Assembly: GCA_963739515.1 (NCBI GenBank)
Contig: CAVUAO010000002.1
Location: 62,001 to 126,000, forward strand
Source of the DNA: JBFYTX01 sp963739515
GTDB taxonomy: Bacteria; Chloroflexota; Dehalococcoidia; Dehalococcoidales; RBG-16-60-22
DNA length: 64,000 bases
Direction: 5' to 3'
In this document: in pieces, positions 25,661 through 35,978 of the stretch
How the letters are laid out: every line of letters begins with the position of its first letter
How positions within the stretch are numbered: the stretch's first letter is position 1
The notes under the pieces: model-generated
Told to the model about the DNA's origin: nothing
What the model saw: only the letters and a program-made list of their open reading frames with translations
The model's database searches: none
Program-made: the position numbers and the translations under genes

Positions 25661-26895
25661 ATGTTAAGCCATCTTCGCGCTTTAGACTTGACCGACGATA
25701 AGGGGTTCCTCTGCGGCAAAATCCTGGCCGACCTCGGTGTGAACGTTATCAAGGTCGAAAAGCCCGGCGGCGACCCCTCGCGTAACATTGGCCCGTTCTG
25801 GGGCGGCCAACTTGGTCTCGAGAGAAGTCTTTACTGGTTCGCCTATAACTCCAATAAAAAGGGCATCACGCTGGATATTGAAAAATCTAAAGGCAGGGAG
25901 ACCTTTAAAAAGCTCGTTAGTATCGCCGACTTCGTTATCGAGTCGTTCCCGCCGGACTATCTGGATAAGCTCGGCGTAGGCTATCAGGATTTAAGCAGAG
26001 ATAATAAAAAGCTCATCTGGGCGTCGATTACCCCCTTCGGCTCGCAGGGTCCGTATCGCGACTACAAGGACTCGGATATCGTCGTTATGGGCCTGAGCGG
26101 TACGCTCTACCAGACCGGCGAGGCCGATGGTCCGCCCGTCCATATCAGTATCCCCCAGGCTTCCCTGCACGCCGGCGCCGATGCCGCCGTCGGCTGTATG
26201 GTGGCCTATTACCACCGGGAAAAGACCGGCCTGGGCCAGCACGTCGATGTCTCGATGCAGCAGTCCGCCGCCTGGTTCCAGGCTAATGCCGTGCCCGTGT
26301 ACGAGCTCAACGGCACTATCTTAAAGCGCGCCGGGGCTTTCCGCGCCGGCATGAGCTCGCAGGTGGCGCAGCGGCAGGTCTGGCGCTGTAGGGACGGCTA
26401 TGTCTTTTTCAACGTCATCGGCGGCCGCACCGGTGCCAAAACGCTGGGTTCTTTAGTCGCCTGGATGCACGAGGAAAACCTGGCTACCGATTTCCTTCTC
26501 CATCTGGACTGGGACAATTTCGACATGTTCAACGTCAGCCGTGAGGTCATGGATAAGATATCCGGTCCGGTAGGGGATTTTTTCCTGAAACACACTAGGA
26601 AAGAATTGCTTCAGGGCGCCGTGTTGAGCGCGGCGTCTCGTTAGGCCCACTTTCCAGTATGCAGGACCTGCTCGATGACGAGTGCCTTAACGCCCGTCAT
26701 TACTGGACACAGATTGCCCACCCGGAGCTTAGCGCGAACATTACGTATCCCAAAGAATATATCCACTCGTCTTTGGCCGACCTCTCCACGCGCTTGCGCG
26801 CTCCTCTCGTCGGTGAGCACAACGCCGAGGTCTATAAAGAGATTGGACTTTCCAAAAAAGAACTGCAATCTTTGAAAAAAGATGGGGTAATTTAA
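25661..26895 (+). CDS. Class III (CaiB/BaiF) CoA-transferase, frame broken near the 3' end
   Basis: The N-terminal two thirds (MLSHLRALDLTDDKGFLCGK onward) are a type III CoA-transferase with ADLGVNVIKVEKPGGDPSR and TPFGSQGPY motifs. The frame ends at 26644, but the expected C-terminal part (ERGVSLGPLSSMQDLLDDE to KKDGVI) is in a shifted frame to 26895; one missing base near 26625 explains it. Full length would be about 411 aa. The next CoA-transferase gene overlaps by 1 bp (TAATG), suggesting a heteromeric pair as in benzylsuccinate CoA-transferase. The acyl group is unknown. Confidence 0.82.
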
Positions 26896-28118
26896 TGCAA
26901 AAACGGGAAGGCGTCTTCAGCGGACTTAAAATACTCTCTTTCTCCTGGGCGGTGGTCGGCCCCTTGACGATGAAGTTTTTCGCTGACCATGGTGCCACGG
27001 TTATCCGTATCGAGACAAGTCAGCGCCCCTGCACCATGCGCTCGTCCGCCCCTTATAAAGATAATCAGCCCGGCCTGAACCGCGGCGGCTATTTCACCTA
27101 TTATAACGCCAACATCCTGAGCTTCGCCCTCAATATGAACCACCCTAAAGCCCATGAGATTGCCCGCAGGCTGGTCGCCTGGTGCGATGTTTTCATGGAA
27201 AACTATACCCCCGGTGTCATGGAAAAGTGGGGACTCGATTACGATAGCCTGAAGAAGATTAAACCGGATATCATTATGCTGCGCCAGAGTGGCTACGGCT
27301 CCTGGGGGCCCTATAAAAACCTGCCGGCTTTCGGCATGGTGCTGGGTCCTATCGCCGGACTCCCCAACTTTATCGGCTGGCCCGGCAAAGAGCCGCTGCC
27401 CGTCGGCGTCTCTGCCTATACGGACTGTATTGCCCCGCGCTTCGCCTCTGCCGCTTTAATCGCCGCCCTGGATTACCGCAACCGGACCGGCAAAGGCCAG
27501 TTGCTGGACGTTTCCCAGTTCGAGGCCGCTATCTCTTTCATCCTGCCCGGCCTGCTGGAATACGAAAGCACCGGCCAGGAGCCTGAACGTGTCGGTAACT
27601 CTTCGCCTTATGCCGCCCCTCACGGTGTCTATCGCTGTCAGGGCGCCGACCGCTGGTGTACCATTGCCGTAACTACCGACGAAGAATGGCAGAGCCTTTG
27701 CCGTGAAATGGGCAAACCCGGACTAACCAAAGACAATCGCTTCAATACTCTGGAAAATCGTCAGAAAAATGAGGATGCGCTGAACCAAATAGTCGAGACA
27801 TGGACGGCTCATCAGACCCCGGAGGCTGTGATGGCCCGACTTCAGGCGGTCGGCGTGCCGGCGGGCGTCGTGTCCAATACCGCCGACATGCTTAATGACC
27901 CGCAGTTGAAGCAGCGCAACATCTTCTGGCCCATGCACCACACTGAAATGGGCGATTTCACCCACCTTGGCCAGAGCTTCCAGCTGTCGGCAACGCCCGC
28001 CCGGCCTTATTCCCCCGCCCCCCTCCTCGGCGAGCACACCGAGTCAATCTGTACGGAAATCCTCGGCATGGCCGACGAAGAGTTTATCAGCCTGATGCAG
28101 GAAGGCGTTTTTGAGTAA
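26895..28118 (+). CDS. Class III (CaiB/BaiF) CoA-transferase
   Basis: This 407-aa enzyme has the family start GLKILSFSWAVVGPLTMKFF, FADHGATVIRIE, the SGYGSWGPY loop and PAPLLGEHTESI at the C-terminus. Class III enzymes move CoA between acids through a mixed anhydride on an Asp. It follows its partner with a one-base overlap and is 36 bp ahead of an enoyl-CoA hydratase homologue; together they would activate, hydrate and release an unsaturated acid. Confidence 0.9.
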   Translation: MQKREGVFSGLKILSFSWAVVGPLTMKFFADHGATVIRIETSQRPCTMRSSAPYKDNQPGLNRGGYFTYYNANILSFALNMNHPKAHEIARRLVAWCDVFMENYTPGVMEKWGLDYDSLKKIKPDIIMLRQSGYGSWGPYKNLPAFGMVLGPIAGLPNFIGWPGKEPLPVGVSAYTDCIAPRFASAALIAALDYRNRTGKGQLLDVSQFEAAISFILPGLLEYESTGQEPERVGNSSPYAAPHGVYRCQGADRWCTIAVTTDEEWQSLCREMGKPGLTKDNRFNTLENRQKNEDALNQIVETWTAHQTPEAVMARLQAVGVPAGVVSNTADMLNDPQLKQRNIFWPMHHTEMGDFTHLGQSFQLSATPARPYSPAPLLGEHTESICTEILGMADEEFISLMQEGVFE

Positions 28119-28154
28119 ATAGTCTTATAATATGTAAATAAATGGAGGTAGACC

Positions 28155-29030
28155 ATGCTTAAGTTTAAAAAAGCCGGCGACTTTAAGGACGTTATTTATG
28201 AGAGGAGCGGCTACGTCGCCCGCATTACGCTAAACGACCCCGACACTATGAATACCGGCGTCAAGGATTTCTGGAAGGCGCTTTCCGTCGTGGAGGAGGC
28301 GGATGACCTTAAGGTTCTCATTATCAAGGGGGCGGGGCGCGCTCTGGCTGCCGGCGCTCCCCTTAACGAGGTCGGCTTCGTCTACGGCTGGAAGGAGCCG
28401 AAACACGGTGAAAAAGCCCCCAAAACCGCCCTCCGCACCCGCCTTAAGTTCGATCGGAAACTTTTTTACGAGTGCGCCCAGAAGCTGCTCTTTTTCCCCA
28501 AGATAACGGTCGTGCAGGCGCACGGCTTCCTGCTCGGCGCTTCCATGGATATGTACATGCTGTGCGACTTTATCGTCGGTGCCGATGACTGCAAGTTCGG
28601 GGAAATCGAGGTCAGGCTGGGCATCCCCAACCTCACGATTACTCCCATCATGATACTGCGCTGCGGCCTTACCAATGCCCTCGACCTCTGTCTGACCGGC
28701 CGCATGATTGATGGCAGCGAAGCCGCCCGCATCGGCCTTATCAACCGCGCCGTCCCCGCTGACAAGCTGGAAAAAGAGGTCAACCGTTACGCCGAGGGCT
28801 TCTCCAAATTCCCCTTCGACGGTATTGCCATGGGCAAGACCTCCAAGCAAATCGTTTACGACATGATGGGTATTACCACCGGCCTGACCAACCACTTTAT
28901 GATGCACACCCTGGGCACGAATATCCACTTCGAAGAGGATGAATTCAATTTCTTCAAGGCGCGGCGCGATATGGGCGTACGCGATGCCATCCACGCCCGC
29001 AATAAACTCTATGAGCAACTGGACAAATAA
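28155..29030 (+). CDS. Enoyl-CoA hydratase/isomerase-family protein
   Basis: This 291-aa crotonase-superfamily protein starts with VIYERSGYVARITLNDPDTMNTG, has the LIIKGAGRALAAGAPLNEV oxyanion-loop region and AHGFLLGASMDMYMLCDFIVG. It is about 30 residues longer than typical crotonases because of inserts after residue 80 and at the end. The usual paired catalytic Glu residues are not obvious at the standard places, so the reaction (hydration, isomerisation, ring or C-C cleavage) is uncertain. RBS GGAGG at 28144. Confidence 0.85.
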   Translation: MLKFKKAGDFKDVIYERSGYVARITLNDPDTMNTGVKDFWKALSVVEEADDLKVLIIKGAGRALAAGAPLNEVGFVYGWKEPKHGEKAPKTALRTRLKFDRKLFYECAQKLLFFPKITVVQAHGFLLGASMDMYMLCDFIVGADDCKFGEIEVRLGIPNLTITPIMILRCGLTNALDLCLTGRMIDGSEAARIGLINRAVPADKLEKEVNRYAEGFSKFPFDGIAMGKTSKQIVYDMMGITTGLTNHFMMHTLGTNIHFEEDEFNFFKARRDMGVRDAIHARNKLYEQLDK

Positions 29031-29032
29031 AA

Positions 29033-30430
29033 ATGGACGCGGCATATTCTTTAGCAAAGAACCTGGTCGACACTAAATATGACAACCTTCCCCCTGACGT
29101 CGTCGCGCACACTAAGAAGCAGGTGCTGGATATTCTTGGCGTGGCACTGGGCGGCTCGGCGAAAGCCGGCGTTAGCGAGCTGGCGGAAATCGTGTCCGAC
29201 TGGGGAGGTAAAGAGGAAAGTACCATATGGTGCTACGGTAAAAAGGTGCCCGCCCCGAACGCCGCCCAGGTGAATGCCTCGATGGGCCATGCCCTGGATT
29301 ACGATGATACCGGCGATGGTCCCACCCATCCCTCGGTGGTTGTCGTTCCCACCGCTTTAGCTATGGCCGAGCGTCAGGGCGGTGTCAGAGGGAAAGAGTT
29401 TATCACCGCCGTCGCCCTGGGGGTTGACATGATGGGCCGACTCGGCCAGGCTTTCCGGTCGGGTCTGAAGACTGCTCCCGTCGCCGGTCATCCGGGGGCC
29501 GGCTGGCACCTGACCGCTTTATACGGCTATCTGGTCTCGGCGGGCGTCGCCGGCAAGCTGCTCAAGCTGGACCGGGAAGGCGTCCAGAACGCTATCGGCA
29601 TCGCCTATCACCAGTGCGCCGGCAACGGCCAGTGCGTTACCGAGGGCGCTTTGACCAAGCGGATGGGGCCCGGTTTTGCCGCGCGGGGCGGCATCGTCGC
29701 TGCTTTGATGGCGGAAAAGGGCATTACGGGAGCTAAAGAGTCGCTGGAAGGGGAGGTGGGCCTTTTTCGTCTCTACCATAAGGGCGAGTACGACCCTCTG
29801 CCATTGACCGCCGGCCTCGGTAAGCGGTTTACCAATTTGAACGTTGCCATGAAGCCCTATCCCTGCTGTAAAGGCACTCATAGCTATGTTGATGTCGCCC
29901 TGGCGATGGTCGCTAAATACCATATCAAGCCCGGAGACATTAAGGAAATCGAGGTCTATTCCCAGGACGAAGAGTATTTCCTGGTCTATCCGCTGGACAA
30001 GCGGAGCCGCCCCGCCAATCCGGTAGATTCCCAGTTCAGTATCCCCTGGGCGGTCGCGGCGGTTTTCGCCCGCGGACGCGCCGGTATCGGGGAATTTACG
30101 GAAGAAGCGATTCAAAGCCCGGATATTCTGGATATCGCCGCTAAAGTGCTTGTTAAGGCGGATAAGAACATCGGCGAGAAGCAAGGTCTTGTTCCTGCTA
30201 AAATCAGCGTATCTACTAACCATGGCGTCACTTTCTTCGAGCAGGCGGATATTTTAGATGAAGGAGCGAGCAAACCTTTGCCTTTTTCTGCCTATGAAGC
30301 TAAATTCCGCGACTGCGCCTCTTATGCCGTTAAGCCGCGTACTAAAAAGCAAATCGATAAGATCGTTTCTATGGTCAAAAAGCTTGAAAATATCGATGAT
30401 CTCCGTGAGCTGGTTGAACTATTATCGTAG
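29033..30430 (+). CDS. MmgE/PrpD-family protein
   Basis: This 465-aa protein belongs to the MmgE/PrpD family, which includes 2-methylcitrate dehydratase and cis-aconitate decarboxylase. Recognisable blocks are ASMGHALDYDDTGDGPTHPS, GLTAAL-like helices, KPYPCCKGTHSYVD (the family K-P-Y-P-x-C motif) and QFSIPWAVAA. It begins 2 bp after the hydratase stop, so the two are translationally coupled. A role in dehydrating or decarboxylating a branched tricarboxylate/dicarboxylate in the mutase pathway is plausible. Confidence 0.9.
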   Translation: MDAAYSLAKNLVDTKYDNLPPDVVAHTKKQVLDILGVALGGSAKAGVSELAEIVSDWGGKEESTIWCYGKKVPAPNAAQVNASMGHALDYDDTGDGPTHPSVVVVPTALAMAERQGGVRGKEFITAVALGVDMMGRLGQAFRSGLKTAPVAGHPGAGWHLTALYGYLVSAGVAGKLLKLDREGVQNAIGIAYHQCAGNGQCVTEGALTKRMGPGFAARGGIVAALMAEKGITGAKESLEGEVGLFRLYHKGEYDPLPLTAGLGKRFTNLNVAMKPYPCCKGTHSYVDVALAMVAKYHIKPGDIKEIEVYSQDEEYFLVYPLDKRSRPANPVDSQFSIPWAVAAVFARGRAGIGEFTEEAIQSPDILDIAAKVLVKADKNIGEKQGLVPAKISVSTNHGVTFFEQADILDEGASKPLPFSAYEAKFRDCASYAVKPRTKKQIDKIVSMVKKLENIDDLRELVELLS

Positions 30431-30449
30431 AAGTCAGAGGAGGTAATTT

Positions 30450-31676
30450 ATGGTCTATCCTCTGGAAGGCATTAAAGTCCTGGATTTCAGTATCGCCGTC
30501 GCCGCGCCTTTTGGGGGTGCCATGCTCGCGGATATGGGCGCCGAGGTCATTAAAGTGGAAAGGGTGCAGGGCGAGGCTACCCGACTCGGCCTTCCCGCCG
30601 GTATGGATGATGTCCTCGATACCGATACCACCGGTTCTGAAGATAAAGCCGACTGGATGGCGTTTAACCGCGGCAAGAAGGACCTGGCTGTAGATATCAG
30701 GTCGGCGAAAGGACGGGAAATCGTCCTGAAGCTGGCTAAAGATACCGACGTCATCTTGCAGAGCTTCCGGCCCGGTGTTGCCGATAGATTGGGTATCGGT
30801 TATGAAGCTATCTCGAAAATCAACCCTCGCGTCATTTATTGCTCTTTCTCCGGCTACGGCGAAACGGGCCCCGTCGCCCACCGCGCCGGCGGCGACATGT
30901 GGAGCCAGGCGATGTCCGGTATCGTCAGCGTGATGGGCTATCCCGGCCGTGACCCCCGGATGCTGCCCTTCCCCGCCTGCGACCATCTCGGCGGGATTCT
31001 GGTGGCCTACGCCGTCATGACGGCCCTCTTCGTGCGGGAGCGTACGGGTGTGGGACAGGCTTTGACGGTGAACAACCTCGATGCCGCGCTATATTTGCAG
31101 TTCTCCGGTTTCGCCGAGTATCTGGCGGGCGGCCGGATGCCCTACAAGTCCGGCCGGAGCTATGGCACCCCGCCCTTCGGCCCCTTTAAGGCTAAGGATG
31201 GCGATGTCCTGACCATCTTCGGCACCGGTCCCATGTGGCCGGATTTCTGCAAGGTGGTAGGCGTCGAGCACCTGGCGAACGACCCCCGTTTCAGTACCGA
31301 CGAAGCCCGCTGGGAGAACCGCGAGGAAATCGGCCGGCTTTTGGACGATGCTTTTATGAAGAAGACCCGCGCCGAGTGGGCGCAGATTTTCCGCGATAAT
31401 AAAATGCGCTGCGACCCCTGTCTTACCTACGAGGAGCTTTGTGCCCATCTCCAGCTCAAGGAAAACGATATCATTTATTCCGTTGACCACCCCACCCGCG
31501 GCAAGGTAAAAATGCTGGGTCTGCCGGTAAAGCTCAAGAAAACACCGGGCCAGCCTCAGGGTGCGGCGCCTTTGCTGGGTCAGCACACGGAAGAAATCCT
31601 GCTGAAATTAGGCTATAAATCTAAAGAAATCGCTGATATGGAAAAGCGGGGCATAATCAAGACCTATAAAAAATAA
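30450..31676 (+). CDS. Class III (CaiB/BaiF) CoA-transferase
   Basis: This 408-aa CoA-transferase begins PLEGIKVLDFSIAVAAPFGG and has DMGAEVIKVERVQGEATR, FSGYGETGPVAHRAGGD and AAPLLGQHTEEIL. It is the third such enzyme of the operon and is complete. RBS GAGGAGG at 30436. The presence of three CoA-transferases suggests at least two CoA-transfer steps, for activation and for release. Confidence 0.92.
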   Translation: MVYPLEGIKVLDFSIAVAAPFGGAMLADMGAEVIKVERVQGEATRLGLPAGMDDVLDTDTTGSEDKADWMAFNRGKKDLAVDIRSAKGREIVLKLAKDTDVILQSFRPGVADRLGIGYEAISKINPRVIYCSFSGYGETGPVAHRAGGDMWSQAMSGIVSVMGYPGRDPRMLPFPACDHLGGILVAYAVMTALFVRERTGVGQALTVNNLDAALYLQFSGFAEYLAGGRMPYKSGRSYGTPPFGPFKAKDGDVLTIFGTGPMWPDFCKVVGVEHLANDPRFSTDEARWENREEIGRLLDDAFMKKTRAEWAQIFRDNKMRCDPCLTYEELCAHLQLKENDIIYSVDHPTRGKVKMLGLPVKLKKTPGQPQGAAPLLGQHTEEILLKLGYKSKEIADMEKRGIIKTYKK

Positions 31677-31692
31677 TGGTATTCCAGTCGGT

Positions 31693-31823
31693 AGTGCGCA
31701 GCGAGAGGGGGTTCATCCTGAAGGTTCACCCTGAAGGGCGAAGCCCCTCTTCTTTCTCCCAGTTTGAGAGGCCTGCCCTTCGAAGCCTTGGCGCAGAAGG
31801 GGGGACAAAGGGGGTGAGGTAAT
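31693..31823. repeat. Dispersed GC-rich repeat, variant copy
   Basis: Shares GAGAGGGGGTTC, an internal GGGCGAAGCCCCTC hairpin and the end GGGGGGACAAAGGGGGTGAGG with the other copies. It has a TTCACCCTGAAGGG core that also occurs at 37900. It sits between convergent operons and may act as a terminator region. Confidence 0.65.
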
Positions 31824-31829
31824 TAAAAT

Positions 31830-32519
31830 TCACACCTCCATCACTATCCTGGCGTCCACCACCAACGCCGCATCTTTATAAGCGATTATCGGATTAAGGT
31901 CGATTTCTTTAATCTCCGGTGTCTTCTCCACAAAATCGGATACTTTCATTAAAATGTCTTCCAGCGCGTTGATGTCCGCCGCCTCGTGTCCCCGGTAGCC
32001 CTGCAGCAGGGGATAGCCCTTGATTTCTTTAATCATTTCCGCGGCGTCCCGTCGCGCTATCGGCACAATCCGGAAGGCTACGTCTTTCAGCACCTCCACG
32101 AATATCCCCCCCAGACCGAACATGATCACCGGCCCGAACTGGGCGTCTTTGAATGTCCCGACGATTATCTCCACCCCCGGCCGGGCCATCTTTTCCACGG
32201 CCACGCCGTCTATTTTTGCCTTTGGGAACGCTGCTTTCGCCGCCGCCATGATTTCCCCGTAAGCTTTCTCGACCTCGGCTTTATTTTTCAGCCCTACCTT
32301 CACCCCGCCCGCGTCGCTTTTATGGATAATGTCCGGCGAGGCTATCTTCAATACTACCGGAAAACCGATTTCGGCGCTGATTTCGGCGGCCTGCTTTCGA
32401 CTGGTTGCCAGCTGTGTCTCGACCACGCTGATGCCGGCTCCTTTGAATATCTCCTTGGCTTCGATTTCCGTCAATATCGTCCTGCCCTGTTTTTTAGCGT
32501 CTGCGATGATTTTATTCAT
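31830..32519 (-). CDS. Acyl-CoA synthetase (ADP-forming), beta (ATP-grasp) subunit
   Basis: This 229-aa protein is an ATP-grasp_5 domain: LTEIEAKEIFKGAGISVVET, FPVVLKIASPDIIHKSDAGG, and the end EIDLNPIIAYKDAALVVDARI. It is the nucleotide-binding subunit of ADP-forming acetyl/acyl-CoA synthetases, which make ATP from acyl-CoA, ADP and phosphate. It lies 22 bp after the alpha-subunit gene. The pair faces the CoA-transferase operon and could conserve energy from its acyl-CoA end product. Confidence 0.92.
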   Translation of the reverse strand: MNKIIADAKKQGRTILTEIEAKEIFKGAGISVVETQLATSRKQAAEISAEIGFPVVLKIASPDIIHKSDAGGVKVGLKNKAEVEKAYGEIMAAAKAAFPKAKIDGVAVEKMARPGVEIIVGTFKDAQFGPVIMFGLGGIFVEVLKDVAFRIVPIARRDAAEMIKEIKGYPLLQGYRGHEAADINALEDILMKVSDFVEKTPEIKEIDLNPIIAYKDAALVVDARIVMEV

Positions 32520-32541
32520 ATTTCCCCCTGTCGCCGGACTG

Positions 32542-33999
32542 TTATTTGGCTCGAGTATCTTCGAGGTACCGCCGGTACCGGTTGAGGTTCCGCAGTACCC
32601 TGGCCGCCCGCCGCGCGTTCGACTGCACGATGATTTTGGCGTTTTTAAAGACCCATTCCACCTCCGGGTCGATGTTGAAGCCGCGTGATTGCCACATGAG
32701 GAATACCGGCTTGCGGTATTTCTCCGCTTTCTCGCTTATCGACCTCAGGTTCTTTTGCTCTTTTTCGCGGTAGGCTTTGATTTGTGCGTCGCTGAGGCCC
32801 ATGTATCCCGACAGCATGGCCCTGTCGGTAATTATCGGCGCGAGCAGCAGCGCCGCGTCGATATTCTCGTCTTCCATCACCGCCAGCAGCAGGTCGCTGA
32901 CGACCGCGAAGTCCGAAGCGTTAGGCCCGGCCATATCGACCGGGTTGCGGCGGGGCCAGCGCGTCGGCAGCATTTTGTCCAGCTTTTGTAGCGTCGCTTC
33001 TTGCAGCGTCCCGATGGTTAACCCTTCCTTTTCGCAGGCCTCGGCGGTCAGCGCCCCCGGCCCGCCCCCGATGCTGATTATCCCTATCCGGTCCCCCCGC
33101 GGAAGCGGCCCATTGAGCAGGGCAATCACCGTGTCGCCGAGCTCTTCATCATCGTCGACCCGTATCACGCCGGTCTGCCGGAAGGCGGCGGTATAGACCG
33201 CGTCCTCGCCGGCCAGCGCCCCGGTATGGGACCTGACCGCTTTAGCCGACTCTTTGGTGCCGCCGACCTTAACGACGATGAGCGGTTTGCGCGCCGTCAA
33301 TTTCCTGGCAATCTCGAGGAAACGCCGGCCTTCCCTGAGTCCTTCGATGTAGGCCGCAATCACTTTCGTATCGGCGTCTGCGGCGAGGTATTCCAGGTAG
33401 TCTTCCATGCGCAGGTCGGTCTCGTTGCCGGTGCTGATGTATTTGCTGAAGGCGGCCCCACCTTCCGCCAGTCCCCGCACTATCTTGATGCACATATTGC
33501 CGCTCTGGGACAGTACCGCTACCGGCCCCCGGGACATTTCGGCTATCTGCCCGAAGGTGGATACCTGCGACCCCGTGTCGGCGTGGCCCATGCTGTTCGG
33601 CCCGATGAATCGTAAATTCCCCTGGCGGGCGATATCGTGTATCTCCGCTTCCATCTGGCGGCCTTCCTCGCCCGTTTCCCCGAACCCGGACGATATGATG
33701 ACCGCCGCTCTAATGCCCTTGGTGACGCACTGGCGCAGTATCTGCGGGACTAATCTGGCCGCTACCACGATCACCGCCAGTTCGATGGCGTCCGGTATGT
33801 CCAGGACGCTGGGATAAGCCTTCAGCCCGAGGATTTCCGTGGCGTTGGGATTGACCGGGTAGATGCGCCGCCCGCTTTTGTTCAGTAAGCCCCTGATGGC
33901 GTTGTTTCCCCACGACCCCGCCGTGTTGGACGCCCCGATAACGGCCACCGAAACGGGCGCAAAAAGATGTTGCCAGTCTTCCGGTCTCATGTTGTTCAA
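32542..33999 (-). CDS. Acyl-CoA synthetase (ADP-forming), alpha (CoA-binding) subunit
   Basis: This 485-aa protein has a CoA-binding Rossmann domain (VSVAVIGASNTAGSWGN) followed by two ligase-CoA domains, with FIGPNSMGHAD and the RSHTGALAGEDAVYTAAF segment near the phosphorylated-His area. Together with the beta subunit it converts acyl-CoA to acid with ATP formation. It begins with TTG at 33999 (GGAGGG 11 bp upstream) or ATG at 33990. It lies 68 bp after the aldehyde oxidoreductase gene, on the same strand; oxidised aldehydes or acids could be shared. Confidence 0.92.
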   Translation of the reverse strand: MNNMRPEDWQHLFAPVSVAVIGASNTAGSWGNNAIRGLLNKSGRRIYPVNPNATEILGLKAYPSVLDIPDAIELAVIVVAARLVPQILRQCVTKGIRAAVIISSGFGETGEEGRQMEAEIHDIARQGNLRFIGPNSMGHADTGSQVSTFGQIAEMSRGPVAVLSQSGNMCIKIVRGLAEGGAAFSKYISTGNETDLRMEDYLEYLAADADTKVIAAYIEGLREGRRFLEIARKLTARKPLIVVKVGGTKESAKAVRSHTGALAGEDAVYTAAFRQTGVIRVDDDEELGDTVIALLNGPLPRGDRIGIISIGGGPGALTAEACEKEGLTIGTLQEATLQKLDKMLPTRWPRRNPVDMAGPNASDFAVVSDLLLAVMEDENIDAALLLAPIITDRAMLSGYMGLSDAQIKAYREKEQKNLRSISEKAEKYRKPVFLMWQSRGFNIDPEVEWVFKNAKIIVQSNARRAARVLRNLNRYRRYLEDTRAK

Positions 34000-34067
34000 G
34001 TCTTTTAAGACCCTCCGTCGATGTCGACAGCTTTGCCTTCGAGGCTTTTCATTGTTCCTCCCGCTTA

Positions 34068-35889
34068 TTATCGCTGGCCGGCGGTTTTTTGCGGCGGCCA
34101 GAGCTCTTCGGCGATATCGTTTAATCCCAGCTCCAGCAGCTTTTTCCGGCTGGGCTTGGTCGTGACCCTGTCCCAGTCCATCGCACCGAGGTTCCAGTAC
34201 ACCTGGGCGTCCAGGTCGGCGGTAACCCCCGCCAGCGGTCCTTCTGTTTGCGGCGGCTGGCCGATTATCCGACCGTGCACTTTACGTTTCAGGGGATTGT
34301 CTCCCTCCCGCAGATTGAAAACGTGCCGCATCACCTCGATGCGCTCGCCGCACTTCAGGATTTCTTCCAGCGGGCGCTGCCATCCCGTCACCGCCGCGAG
34401 GAATTCAGCGGCGTATTGTGCTCCGTTGACCATGGTATTGATGTGCAGGCAGAGCCCGGCGGAGTTTATCACCAGCCACCCGAAGTGCGTCGGCCCGAAG
34501 CCGCCCGTATGCCGTCCCGGGGCGGCGTCCATTTTATACTTGGCGGAAGTAGGCTGGCCGGCAAAGCCGGGAAAATCGGCTTTGGGGTCGTGCAGCCCGA
34601 GCTCTTGCCCTCCGATGTGCACCGCGTATGCCTCGGCGCCCCTGCCGATTCTCTCCGCCGCTTTTTTTACGCCGTCCGCCAGCACGTCCCCGAACCCTTC
34701 GCGCCTGGCCAGCTTTTCCGTCATGGCCACCATGGCGCGGTGGTCCCCCCACCTCAGGTCGATGCCGTCGGTATCTTTTTTCGTGATAAGGCCATGCTCG
34801 TAGCACTCCATGGCAAAGGCGATGACCGTGCCGGCGGAGATAGTATCCACCCCGTACCAGTTGCAGATATGGTTCGCCATCGCCACGGCCTCGGCGTCCC
34901 TGCAAAGGCACATCGCCCCGAAAGCGGCGGCTGTTTCGTACTCCGGCCGCTTCGTGCCGCCGGGTATTTATATTCCCCGGAGCCTTCTTTCAGCCGGCCG
35001 TGGCAGGCCACCGGGCAATGCCAGCAGCCGGCGCGGCTGGCCACGTTTTCGTTAAAGTGTTCTTTGCTGAGTCCTGAGACGTCGGGCATTTCGATGACCC
35101 CCACCCCGCCCCAGTTCTTTACCGGCGTGTCCCCGCTGTGCGCGGAATTATCGGTATGCGAGCACGTGCCGAAGTTGTGCAGCCCGTTACGGGCCGGGCT
35201 TTTATTGATGATGGCTAAATAGTCTTTTCTCAGCCTGTCGGTGGTGCCGGTGTCGTCAATGGGCACTTTGCCTTCTCCCCGCACCGCCACCGCTTTGAGT
35301 TTTTTCGAGCCCATGACCGCCCCCAGGCCGGAGCGCCCCGCCGCCGAGCCCTTATGCGTAATTATCGCCGAGATGAGCGAGAGCTTTTCTCCCGCCGGCC
35401 CGATGGCGATGACCCTGGTATCGCTGCCGTGTTCCTCTCTTAAAGTATCCTCGGTCTCGAAGGTGCTTTTTCCCCAGAGGCGCGCGGCATCGCGCAGCTC
35501 CGCTTTGCCGTTATTAATAAAAAGATAAATCGGCTTGGGAGAGATGCCCGAAAAAAAGATGCCGTCATAGCCGGTAAATTTTAGATATGGGCCGAATTCC
35601 GACCCGCAGTTGGCGTCCCCCCACCCCCCGGTCAGCGGTGATTTGCCCACGACCGCGTACCGGCAGCCCAGGGGGCCGGCGTGCCGGTCAATGGTCCGGT
35701 CATTACGCCGAGGATGTTCTCCGGCCCCAGCGGGTCGACCCCGCCCCTCTGCCGACTATATAGGATGCGGGCGCCTACGCCGTATCCCCCGATGTAGTCG
35801 CGGTAGAGACCCTCGTCGGGCGTTTCTTCTATAATCTGCCCGCTGGCAAGATTGACGAAGAGGAGCTTGCCCAGGTATCCTCCGGCCAT
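34068..35889 (-). pseudogene. Aldehyde:ferredoxin oxidoreductase, two frameshifts
   Basis: The three reading-frame pieces (35889-35640, 35650-34960, 34950-34068) together match a full tungsten-pterin AOR of about 607 aa. Seen are GGYLGKLLFVNL at the start, the GPLTGTPAP / GKSPLTGGWGDANCGSEFG join, the [4Fe-4S] cysteines C-x2-C-x3-C in GCWHCPVACHG, and a fourth Cys in SAGLCLHIN. One base is missing near 35665 (GCTGC-CGGTACG) and one near 34958 (CCCGG-CGGCACG). Both lie in GC-rich stretches, so sequencing error is possible; otherwise the gene is dead. It would oxidise aldehydes to acids with ferredoxin. Confidence 0.85.
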
Positions 35890-35978
35890 TCTTATGCTTC
35901 CTTTACTTTATATTAATTCAACGTTGATAAAGAAATTAATATGACTTCATTCGGGAGATTTGGTGAATCTTATCAAAA

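Noticed and set aside
27000..31676. Benzylsuccinate (toluene) degradation operon because of the paired CoA-transferases
   Set aside because: No glycyl-radical synthase, benzylsuccinyl-CoA dehydrogenase or thiolase is present.
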